Below, piece after piece: positions 1 to 7,311 of a stretch of DNA of 41,724 bases. The stretch is from Pirellulaceae bacterium. GTDB taxonomy: Bacteria; Planctomycetota; Planctomycetia; Pirellulales; Pirellulaceae. Below the pieces are notes generated by a model, which was not told the DNA's origin, did not search any database, and saw only the letters and a program-made list of their open reading frames with translations. The stretch lies in NCBI GenBank assembly GCA_028281725.1, contig JANQJJ010000295.1:1-41724 (forward strand), read 5' to 3'. A program made the translations under genes and the position numbers. Numbering within the stretch: the stretch's first letter is position 1; each line of letters begins with the position of its first letter.

Positions 1-674
1 CGGTCGGCTTGGTACCGGCCGCGCTCATGGGACTTAACGTGATGAAGTTGCTCGATGGTGCGAAGGCGATGAACGAGCATTTTCGTACCGCACCGGCGGC
101 GGAAAATGTCGTATTGCAGTACACGGCCGTGAACCATTTGATGGAAACACAGCGCGGCGCCAATGTGCGACTACTGAGCGTTTGGAGCAAGGCCCTCGAG
201 TCAGCCGGCATGTGGTATGACCAATTGCTGGCCGAAAGCCTGGGCAAAGACCTCAAGGGGGCGATGCCGCTGACGACCGTCAATACCCGCGATCTGCATT
301 CACGTCACCAGCAGCACCAAGAAGGTCGACGTGACAAGATGGTAAACAATGTTATCGTGGACAACTATCGATTTGATCCGCTGCCGGTTGGAGCGCGTGA
401 AAACAATGTCGATACACTCAACGACATCGCGGAAAAGACTTTGCCGGACATCATGTCGGCGGCTATCGAAGGGACCAACCAGGCGCTGCGCGATGATGGA
501 CGACCGACTGCCAATATCCTTTTACCCCAGGTCGACGAGCACTGTATGGGGCAGTTTTTCCAGATGCTCATGTTAGCTACCGTGGTCGAAGGGCGTTTGT
601 TGGGAATCAATCCGTACGGCCAGCCTGGCGTTGAAGCCTACAAGAAAAACATGAACCGGATTTTGGGAAGGTAG
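1..674 (+). CDS. pgi: Glucose-6-phosphate isomerase, C-terminal part (partial)
   Basis: This is the C-terminal half of phosphoglucose isomerase, the cytoplasmic glycolytic enzyme that interconverts glucose 6-phosphate and fructose 6-phosphate. The frame is open to the left window edge, where residues VGLVPAALMGLNV match the family's VGLLPAALMG segment. The TTG at 9 is therefore an internal Leu and not a start. Near the C-terminus GQPGVEAYKKNM matches the second family signature, which contains the catalytic Lys; RDLHSRHQQHQEG and the PQVDEHCMGQFFQ segment also fit. About 224 residues are present out of a usual length near 450 or more. The gene ends 91 bases before the next gene on the same strand. 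The family assignment is firm. Confidence 0.95.
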   Translation, partial: VGLVPAALMGLNVMKLLDGAKAMNEHFRTAPAAENVVLQYTAVNHLMETQRGANVRLLSVWSKALESAGMWYDQLLAESLGKDLKGAMPLTTVNTRDLHSRHQQHQEGRRDKMVNNVIVDNYRFDPLPVGARENNVDTLNDIAEKTLPDIMSAAIEGTNQALRDDGRPTANILLPQVDEHCMGQFFQMLMLATVVEGRLLGINPYGQPGVEAYKKNMNRILGR

Positions 675-765
675 TAGTCGGATTGAACGGTAGAATATCG
701 AGCCGAAATGCGGTCGCGATGCTTGGCGCGCGCCGTAGAGGTACCCATCGCGGAGAATCAGTACA

Positions 766-1452
766 GTGAGTTTGGAATTGACATGGTTGGGGCACGCGAC
801 TTGGTTGTTGCGTGCCGGTGAGCAGCGTGTCTTGGTCGATCCGTTTTTGACAGACAATCCTTCCGCTGAAGTGGGCCCGGCCGAACTCGACGTGGACTTC
901 ATCTTGATTACCCATGGGCATTTCGATCATGTCGCTGACGCGGCTGATATTGCTAACCGCTGCGATGCGACAGTGGTTGCCAATTATGAAATCGCGACTT
1001 GGTTTGCCGAGAAGCAAGGCGTGCAGCGGACGCTGGGGATGAACTTGGGTGGTGCGACCGAGTTGCCGTTTGGACGTGTCAAGATGACGACAGCCTTCCA
1101 CTCGAGCCAGTTGCCCGACGGAAGTTATGGCGGCAATCCAGGTGGCTATGTGGTGGAAACGCAAGGCAAGCGAATCTACTTCGCAGGCGATACCGCGTTG
1201 TTCTCCGACATGCAGCTGATCGGCGCCGCTGGACTCGATTTGGCGGTATTGCCCATCGGAGACCTGTTTACCATGGGGCCGCAAGACAGCGCCCTGGCTG
1301 CCAACTTCCTCAAGGCGAAGAAAGTCATGCCTGCGCACTACAACACGTGGCCACCGATTGAGCAGAACGCCAACGAATGGGCTGAGTTGATCAGAACCCA
1401 AGCGGAAGCCGAGCCAGTCGTACCGGTAGTCGGCCAGGCGGTTGCCATCTAA
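766..1452 (+). CDS. UPF0173-type metal-dependent hydrolase (metallo-beta-lactamase fold)
   Basis: The 228-residue protein has the short metallo-beta-lactamase fold of the UPF0173 family. It opens with LTWLGHAT (residues 5-12). The metal-binding motif is H50-G-H52-F-D54-H55, and further likely ligands are H112 (AFHSS), D142 (FAGDT) and H191 (MPAHYNTWP). The length is normal for the family and no signal peptide is seen, so it should be cytoplasmic. The start is a GTG with GGAG about ten bases upstream. The stop shares one base with the ATG of the Rieske gene, so the two are probably translated together. The substrate of this family is not well defined. Family membership is confident; function beyond metal-dependent hydrolysis is not. 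Confidence 0.93.
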   Translation: MSLELTWLGHATWLLRAGEQRVLVDPFLTDNPSAEVGPAELDVDFILITHGHFDHVADAADIANRCDATVVANYEIATWFAEKQGVQRTLGMNLGGATELPFGRVKMTTAFHSSQLPDGSYGGNPGGYVVETQGKRIYFAGDTALFSDMQLIGAAGLDLAVLPIGDLFTMGPQDSALAANFLKAKKVMPAHYNTWPPIEQNANEWAELIRTQAEAEPVVPVVGQAVAI

Positions 1453-1826
1453 TGAAGGACGATGATCGGCTCCCGCTATTTCCTGACGAACCTGCACCGC
1501 CACCGTATGTCACCGTTGCTAAAGTCGGTGATATTGCGGAAGGGCAGGGCCGGGCATTCCCGGTGGGCCGCCGCATGGTTGCGGTGTTTCTGAATGACGG
1601 GAAATATTTTGCCATCGATGATTTCTGTCCGCACCAAGGAGCCTCTCTGGCTGAGGGCTATGTCGACGATTGCACAGTCGCCTGTCCTTGGCATCACTGG
1701 AGGTTTTCGATCGAAGACGGAAGCTGGCTGGACAATCCCAAGATCGGAGTCGACAAATTCAACGTGCGTGTCGTTGGGCAGGAGATTCAAGTCCAAGAGC
1801 CTCCCGACCCAAAGATTAAGCTTTGA
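1452..1826 (+). CDS. Rieske [2Fe-2S] ferredoxin, NirD-like
   Basis: This 124-residue single-domain Rieske protein carries both cluster-binding boxes: C59-P-H61 followed by QGASL, and C78-P-W-H81 followed by HWRF. The full domain, ending near VRVVGQEIQVQ, is intact, and length and layout fit small NirD-like or dioxygenase-type ferredoxins that pass electrons in the cytoplasm. Its ATG overlaps the stop of the hydrolase gene (TAATG), which implies translational coupling. No reductase or oxygenase partner lies next to it. The last seven residues (P118 to L124) and the stop codon fall inside a 35-bp sequence that occurs again, inverted, at 23840-23874, so the extreme C-terminus seems to have been supplied by a mobile repeat. 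Confidence 0.93.
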   Translation: MKDDDRLPLFPDEPAPPPYVTVAKVGDIAEGQGRAFPVGRRMVAVFLNDGKYFAIDDFCPHQGASLAEGYVDDCTVACPWHHWRFSIEDGSWLDNPKIGVDKFNVRVVGQEIQVQEPPDPKIKL

Positions 1827-1837
1827 CAGACCACTAG
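1803..1837 (+). repeat. 35-bp repeat arm at the 3' end of the Rieske gene
   Basis: These 35 bases are the exact reverse complement of 23840-23874. In the second location the sequence forms one arm of a larger palindromic element. Here it stands alone, covers the last seven codons and the stop of the Rieske gene, and runs eleven bases past it. The following bases (ACTAGAGCATTTTG) also resemble the outer flank of the opposite arm at 23964-23980 (CACTAGAGCAGCATTTCG). Confidence 0.9.
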
Positions 1838-2265
1838 AGCATTTTGTCTTGGACCGGTGCCAAGTCGTGGATCCCGGACGAGGTAGAGCCTCGAAGACCA
1901 CGCTTACCCAGGCGGAAGCCCTGCAGCGAGTCGCTGTCGCTGGTGGCGCTGAGCGAGAAGTGTCAGAATTTGGGATGGAATTGCCAGTGTGGTACGATGA
2001 TTCCAGCGGCGTGATCTCCACCACTTGAAGACCCGGGGCATCCTGCAGGGCCAGCAGCGGACCAGGCCCGAGCGGCCAAGTGCATGCTTGGGCGTTGCAC
2101 GCCGTGTGTAACGATCGTTCGTTAACTGTTATGCAGATCTCTTCAGCGCCGCATTGCAACAGGACTGGTTTGCAAGGTCAAGCCTCGATCGACGGATCGA
2201 TGGCGACCGCTTGCCGCAGATACCGTTCGAATTTCACTTCACTCCTGTTTTACCGGACAGCCGTC
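1827..2265. other. Intergenic stretch after the Rieske gene
   Basis: No convincing gene was found in these 439 bases. They begin with the end of the 35-bp repeat arm. A perfect ten-base palindrome, AACGATCGTT, lies at about 2109-2118. Open frames on both strands here lack a recognisable product and mostly run into the Rieske gene from the wrong side or frame. The promoter of the downstream Tat-exported gene should be in this stretch, but no clear -35/-10 pair was identified. Confidence 0.5.
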
Positions 2266-3828
2266 ATGAAAAACTACAGAAACCGACGAGAGTTTTTGGG
2301 GCACGTTGGAAGCGGAATGCTCATCGCCGGAGCGGGGGCAAGCGTGGCCGCCGAAATTGGCTGCAACAGCGCGTTTGCCTTTGCCGACTCCGCCGAAAAT
2401 GGTGAGGAACTGTCGTTTGGACACCTGGACCAGTTAGTTGATCTGATGCAGCAAGAGCATCCTGACCAACTACAGCAGACGTTGGTTAGCAAATTGGACA
2501 AGGGGCAAGTAGACCTAAAAAGCCTTGTCGCAGCGGCAGCCCTGGCGAATGCGGAGACATTTGGGGGGCAGGACTATGTCGGCTACCATACGGAAATGGC
2601 ATTGGTACCATCGCTCGAAATGTCGGCGGAGCTACCCGAGGCGCGGCGAGCTTTGCCTGTGCTCAAGGTGATCTATCGCAATGCGGAACAGATTCAGAAT
2701 GTCGGCGGTGCCCAACACAAGACTCTTCATCACCACGCTCCGGCGCAGGTTGCCAAGGGGGATGTCGGACAGCAAATTCGCCAAGCCGTTCGCGGTCGCA
2801 ATATGCGAGAAGCAGAAACGCTGTTTGCGTCCATTGACCAGGTGCCGATCGGTGACAAGTTCAACGCCATTCTTCCAACGATTGAGGACGATATCAACGT
2901 CCACCGTTTCGTACTGGCCCATCGTGCTCTGGAGTTGGTCGATATCGTGGGGATGGCGCATGCCCATACGATGCTCAGGCAGTGCGTGCGGCATTGCGTT
3001 GACGTGGAACAAGCCGCACATAAAAAGGGACGCCGACCGTCAGCCATTCGTACCCTGCTGCCCAAGCTGATCGATCAATACAAGCTGACAGCCGGCCCGC
3101 TAGGGACTCGAGACCCAGGTGACAAGTGGGTTGAGGAAACTGCAGACGCGATCTACCAGTCCAGCGAATTCGAAGCAGCGGAGATTGCGGCGGCCGCATT
3201 GTCAGAGGGGATTTCGCCGAAGGTCGTTGCTGAATCGATTTCACTCGCTGCCAACTCACTTGTTCTCAGGCAAGGAGCGGACAAGTGGCGCACGCACGGC
3301 GACTCGGCAGGTGTCCATGCTTCAGATGCCTCCAACGCGTGGCGGAATATCCTGCCGGTGGCCAGTCCACTCAACGCGGTCGGCGGCCTGATTTGCTCAG
3401 CGTTCCATATCGGCCGCTATGAATCGTTTGATCACGATCCCTATCCCACCGAATCCCATCGATTGAAAGCCAAGCCGCAGGATGCGAAGGGGCTGCTGGG
3501 ACTGGCTGAGGAATGCATTCGCGGCAATGACCAGGGCGTCGCGGCCGCCGCGATCCAAGTCTACGGTGAACGTGGATATGACGTACGACCAGTGCTCGAC
3601 CTGATGCTAAAGTACGCTGTCAGCGAAGATGGCCGACTGCATGCTGAGAAATATTATCGCACCGTTTGCGAAGAATATCAATCGATGCGACCACGGTTCA
3701 GGTGGCGTCAGATTGTTGGATTAGCCAGAGTCACTGCCAGTGCCTACGGCTATGACCGATTTGATAACAAGGGCCATCGCGCCGGCGGCTACGAAGCTGC
3801 CTGCCGTCTATTGAATGTCAGCGTTTAA
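2266..3828 (+). CDS. Tat-exported protein of unknown function
   Basis: The ATG at 2266 gives a 520-residue protein that begins with a twin-arginine signal: RNRREFLG at residues 5-12, then a Gly/Ala-rich hydrophobic stretch and a likely cleavage near AFAFA-DS. The frame is open further upstream, but the extra 62 codons carry no signal and look non-coding, so this start is preferred. The mature part is mainly helical and rich in His, Gln and Ala; HHHAP, HAHTMLRQCVRHC and FHIGRYESFDHDPYPTESH are conspicuous and could bind metal, which is conjecture. Tat export suggests a protein that folds or takes a cofactor before export. I do not recognise the family. The downstream neighbour is convergent, so it seems to be transcribed alone. 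Confidence 0.85.
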   Translation: MKNYRNRREFLGHVGSGMLIAGAGASVAAEIGCNSAFAFADSAENGEELSFGHLDQLVDLMQQEHPDQLQQTLVSKLDKGQVDLKSLVAAAALANAETFGGQDYVGYHTEMALVPSLEMSAELPEARRALPVLKVIYRNAEQIQNVGGAQHKTLHHHAPAQVAKGDVGQQIRQAVRGRNMREAETLFASIDQVPIGDKFNAILPTIEDDINVHRFVLAHRALELVDIVGMAHAHTMLRQCVRHCVDVEQAAHKKGRRPSAIRTLLPKLIDQYKLTAGPLGTRDPGDKWVEETADAIYQSSEFEAAEIAAAALSEGISPKVVAESISLAANSLVLRQGADKWRTHGDSAGVHASDASNAWRNILPVASPLNAVGGLICSAFHIGRYESFDHDPYPTESHRLKAKPQDAKGLLGLAEECIRGNDQGVAAAAIQVYGERGYDVRPVLDLMLKYAVSEDGRLHAEKYYRTVCEEYQSMRPRFRWRQIVGLARVTASAYGYDRFDNKGHRAGGYEAACRLLNVSV

Positions 3829-4167
3829 GGCCAAACGGTTTTGTCGCGCGACGCTGCCACTTCATTGCGGCGGCGCGCGGGATGCCGAGGGACAACGAAC
3901 TGACCTACGACCATCCTGTTGCGACTGGCTGAACAAGCGTGCCGTACGAACAACATCAAACGGTCCAGAGCTGGGAGCCCTGTCAACGTCGCAGCAAGCC
4001 AGCCACAAGGGATGGAAAAACCGGCCAGAGAAACAGAAACGAGTATCAGACACCACCGCCGAACCACAGATGTGATTTGAGCGTTCCTGCCAGTAGACAG
4101 AGAACCTCGCCAATTTCTCGAATCAAAAGCTCGTTCAAGAAAATCGAGGTGAGTGCTTCTCTATCGG
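3829..4167. other. Intergenic stretch between convergent genes
   Basis: These 339 bases separate two convergent genes. The only local structure noticed is a ten-base palindrome, GTCGCGCGAC, at about 3843-3852, just after the stop of the left gene. No hairpin followed by a T-run was found for either gene, and no coding signal was seen. Confidence 0.45.
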
Positions 4168-5754
4168 CTATTGGAACGCCGCCCTTAGCTGAACTGCGTT
4201 ACTCGTGATTTCGCTTCGCAGTTCTTCCATCTCGGCCTGCTCTTCTTTTAAATGGAGCGCCGCGCGGGGATCTTCATCGGCCGTTTCCGCAAATTCGGTT
4301 GCATGCTCGATCGCGTGTTCTAGCAGTTCAAGCTTCTTTCGAAGGAGATAGGTTTGCATCTGTTGGTATGGTCTCAGTTCGAATCTTCGGATTGCATAAC
4401 CCACTTCCAGCTTACGAGACCAACCTTCTAGAATCGGAATCCAGCGTAGGGTTCTTTCGTAGTCGTGACTTGTTGCACCGCTGAGTACCTCCGTTCGTGC
4501 CCGACTCATTTCTTCAAGGCACTCACTTGGTGCAGGATAAAAGGCATAACACCCGACAATACTGAACGCGACTAGTCCTGCTAAACAAGTCCACCCGACG
4601 GTACGCGAAGAAACCCGTCGATTAAGCCCCGTCTGTTCTACCGCCTCTGACACTTCCTCACTCGCACTTAAAAACTTATCAACATGGCTTGCAAATGCGA
4701 GGTTTAAGATGGCTCCAGTGGACACCAAGAACAGGAGGACGCCACCCCCGATCCAATCAAAAAGGCCTACGTTTCGCACCAAAGTGTCTGTGATCTTTCG
4801 CAGCGAGACGACATCTCCGCTGTGAGACGGGTTGGTATAGATATCGAAAGCGTGGGTGTGCCCAGCAGGTTCGATTCCTGGAGGGATTAAAGGGCGCTCA
4901 ACTACATACGCGATTGTAAGGACGCAAAAGAACAAAACAGCGAACCACGCTGCCGTCGATCGCAAGCCGTAGTTCGCTTGGACCCACCAAAGCGTTGCAA
5001 GATTGACACCCGTGCCAAGCAAAAGCAAGACAAACGCGGCGCCGGGAGAATTACCGTGGTCAAACATCATTCCGAGCTGACTCATCGTCAGAATCGGAGT
5101 CGCATATACAAACAGCGAGACGCCAGCCATTTTCAGCGGCGCGAGCGGGTCTAATTGTTCTACTTCGCCTTGCAAAGCGCCGTGTGGCAAAGCCGCTGCA
5201 AGTAATAGCAAACCCAGCCCCGCGACAAGGGCATAGAATCCCGTGGGCCCTACGAGCTCACGTGTCATGAAGATGAAACTGGCAGCCAGACGGCGGAGTC
5301 CCGTAATTCTTTCCTCTTCAGGTGCCTCATTTTCGTCTTTCTTTGCCACTCGGTCCCACACCAATCCAAGTACGGTCACGATGAACAGCGACCCGAAGGC
5401 GAATCCAATGATCACCAGCGGTCTGGAAAGTGTGAGGCCATAAAGCAAGGAAAGCGGATTGAACAGAGGGGCCGCGAGCGCAAAGGCGGTGATGGCGCCC
5501 GGTCGAATGCCTTGACGCCGCATCTCACGGATGATTGGAATGACCCCGATACTGCAGACTGGTAGCAGCATTCCGACCGCCCAAGCCTGAGGCAGAGACC
5601 GAAGTGAGTTGCCTCCAAAGAGTTTTTGCGTGCCGTCGGCGCGCAGGTAGTAGCGGAAGAGTGAGGCGATGAACAATCCGATGATCAACGTAGGGGCTGC
5701 CGCCAACAGACCTTGAATCATGCGAATCAATCCACCGGAGAGCATGATGTCCAC
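4168..5754 (-). CDS. Permease of the DUF318/ArsP-like (PF03773) family with long C-terminal helical tail
   Basis: The N-terminal three quarters form a multi-span membrane permease: about four hydrophobic helices around the motif LLPVCSIGVIPIIREM, then LAAPLFNPLSLLYG, then more helices to about residue 270, and two later spans near 300 and 400. This matches the DUF318/YraQ/ArsP family, which exports organoarsenicals or unknown substrates. Many members read PVCSCG at the motif; here it is CSIG, so only one of the two Cys is present. The last 120 residues are charged, helical and coiled-coil-like, an unusual extension. The start is a GTG at 5754; an in-frame ATG lies three codons later. It is the last gene of the MoxR cluster, 61 bases after the lipoprotein. 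Confidence 0.82.
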   Translation of the reverse strand: MDIMLSGGLIRMIQGLLAAAPTLIIGLFIASLFRYYLRADGTQKLFGGNSLRSLPQAWAVGMLLPVCSIGVIPIIREMRRQGIRPGAITAFALAAPLFNPLSLLYGLTLSRPLVIIGFAFGSLFIVTVLGLVWDRVAKKDENEAPEEERITGLRRLAASFIFMTRELVGPTGFYALVAGLGLLLLAAALPHGALQGEVEQLDPLAPLKMAGVSLFVYATPILTMSQLGMMFDHGNSPGAAFVLLLLGTGVNLATLWWVQANYGLRSTAAWFAVLFFCVLTIAYVVERPLIPPGIEPAGHTHAFDIYTNPSHSGDVVSLRKITDTLVRNVGLFDWIGGGVLLFLVSTGAILNLAFASHVDKFLSASEEVSEAVEQTGLNRRVSSRTVGWTCLAGLVAFSIVGCYAFYPAPSECLEEMSRARTEVLSGATSHDYERTLRWIPILEGWSRKLEVGYAIRRFELRPYQQMQTYLLRKKLELLEHAIEHATEFAETADEDPRAALHLKEEQAEMEELRSEITSNAVQLRAAFQ

Positions 5755-5815
5755 AATGAATCTTTGCTATCGAAATTTGATTACTTTTGAGAGGTTATAC
5801 GTGTTCGGTGGAATT

Positions 5816-6337
5816 TCACTCATTTCCATCCGGACCGGCTACACCAATCTCGGTGGGCTCAAGCAGCTTGGTCTGCAACGCGCGCATTCTTGCGTCGGCG
5901 TCCCGAAGTAGCCTGATGAGCTTTTCAAAGTCACTGGAGAAAACGGTCGGGTCAACGTCGCCAGGTTGCATATGCTTTCGAATGGTTTCGCTCAGCTCGT
6001 AGATGGGAATCCACTGGCTTTCACTCAGGGTCGTGTCGGCGGCGATCTCAGGAGTCCATTCGATCAGATCTCGAAGCTCTTCAATCGCGCGAGCCCGAGC
6101 TTCAGCAGATCGTGCTGGGTCCGAAGTCAGCGATTGCATACGCGAATCGATGAAAGCGGCAGCCTCAGCTAGATCTGCGGGCCAGTGGTCCGGGTCTTCG
6201 TGATCATTTTCGTGGAGTGATTCTTTTTCCGTGGCGCAGCCCAAAAATAGCAGCAACGCAAACCATCTGAGAAACCTCAAGGCGTGAACGGCTCTCTGAA
6301 CTGGCGGCGGAGACGTAGGCACCGGATTGAATGTCAT
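5816..6337 (-). CDS. Small lipoprotein of unknown function in the MoxR cluster
   Basis: This 173-residue protein has a hydrophobic segment ending in a lipobox, LFLG-C34, so it should be lipid-anchored outside the inner membrane. The rest is acidic, helical and low in recognisable motifs. Its ATG shares one base with the stop of the MoxR gene (TGATG), which indicates translational coupling. The segment SQWIPIYELSETIRKH resembles LRWIPILEGWSRKLE in the C-terminal tail of the adjacent permease, and both are followed by similar charged helices. This hints that the two proteins carry related domains. I do not recognise a family. Confidence 0.8.
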   Translation of the reverse strand: MTFNPVPTSPPPVQRAVHALRFLRWFALLLFLGCATEKESLHENDHEDPDHWPADLAEAAAFIDSRMQSLTSDPARSAEARARAIEELRDLIEWTPEIAADTTLSESQWIPIYELSETIRKHMQPGDVDPTVFSSDFEKLIRLLRDADARMRALQTKLLEPTEIGVAGPDGNE

Positions 6338-7293
6338 CAGAAACTAGGTACCTCGACGGATTGTATGATGGACTCGATGATCGCATCGATACTTCGACTG
6401 CGAACACCCAGACGCACACTAAGGACTGGATTGGCAACTTCCTGAATATCATCTGGAGTCACGAATCCGCGGTCCTGTAGCACGGCCCACGCTTTTGCGA
6501 CTTGTTGCCAAATTAGCATGCCTCTGGGACTGACTCCCAGTACGACCTTTTCGTGTGTTCGCGACTGCTCGCACAATGCCACCAGGTACTCTTGCACTTC
6601 TGAAGAAACGTGGCAGTCGTCTACGTATTGCTGGAGGCTCTCGAGTTCATCGCTTGTAAGCGATTTCGAGTCTTTGGGCTCGCTAGTGTTTCGTTGCTTT
6701 CTGTTCAGAATTGACAGCTGCGCCTCACGACTTGGATAGCCGATTTCAAGCCGCATTGCAAAGCGATCGAGCTGCGCTTCCGGGAGTGGATACGCTCCGT
6801 GGCTATCGATTGGATTTTGCGTCGCAATCACAAAGAATGAAGCAGACAACTGCTTGGCGGCACCATCAATCGTGACTTGCCGCTCGGCCATGGCTTCAAA
6901 AAGAGCGCTTTGCGTTCGCGGCGTTGTTCGGTTGATTTCGTCGGCCAGCAAAATGTCGGCGAATACCGGTCCAGCATGAAATTCGAACTCGCGGGTTTTC
7001 TGATTGAATAGATTGAACCCCGTGACGTCGGCGGGCAGCAAATCGGGCGTGCATTGAATTCTCGCGAATTTGGCGCCGAAACACTCAGCAATCGCTTTGG
7101 CCAGTGTCGTCTTTCCGAGTCCAGGTAGGTCGTCGAGCAACAAATGACCGCCTGCGAGCAAACACGCGATGACCAGCTCTATTCGGTCTTGTTTGCCGAG
7201 CAGAACTTCGTTGAGTCGCCGCCTTAGCAACTCCAATGCCTGCGCGGTCGCAAGTCTGCTCTGGGAGCCTGCGTTCTGAGGCAAGGTTGTCAT
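6337..7293 (-). CDS. MoxR-family AAA+ ATPase
   Basis: The 318-residue protein is a standard-length MoxR ATPase, a chaperone-like AAA+ enzyme that often works with DUF58, VWA or transglutaminase proteins. Walker A is P57-G-L-G-K-T-T63, Walker B is ILLADEIN at 114-121, sensor 1 is ATQNP near 157-161, and the family's GAYPLPEAQLDRF segment follows. Its ATG is 18 bases after the stop of the transglutaminase-like gene, and its stop overlaps the lipoprotein start. No VWA-domain gene is present in the cluster, although many MoxR loci have one. The assignment is firm; the client of this ATPase is unknown. Confidence 0.96.
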   Translation of the reverse strand: MTTLPQNAGSQSRLATAQALELLRRRLNEVLLGKQDRIELVIACLLAGGHLLLDDLPGLGKTTLAKAIAECFGAKFARIQCTPDLLPADVTGFNLFNQKTREFEFHAGPVFADILLADEINRTTPRTQSALFEAMAERQVTIDGAAKQLSASFFVIATQNPIDSHGAYPLPEAQLDRFAMRLEIGYPSREAQLSILNRKQRNTSEPKDSKSLTSDELESLQQYVDDCHVSSEVQEYLVALCEQSRTHEKVVLGVSPRGMLIWQQVAKAWAVLQDRGFVTPDDIQEVANPVLSVRLGVRSRSIDAIIESIIQSVEVPSF

Positions 7294-7311
7294 TTCTTCA
7301 TATCTTTCTGG

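Noticed and set aside
607-1503. Long minus-strand frame opposite the UPF0173 hydrolase
   Set aside because: The plus-strand gene has clear metal-binding motifs; the opposite product is Arg/His/Ser-rich with no domain.
2080-2265. Extended start of the Tat-exported protein at 2080
   Set aside because: It would bury the twin-arginine signal 62 residues inside the protein.
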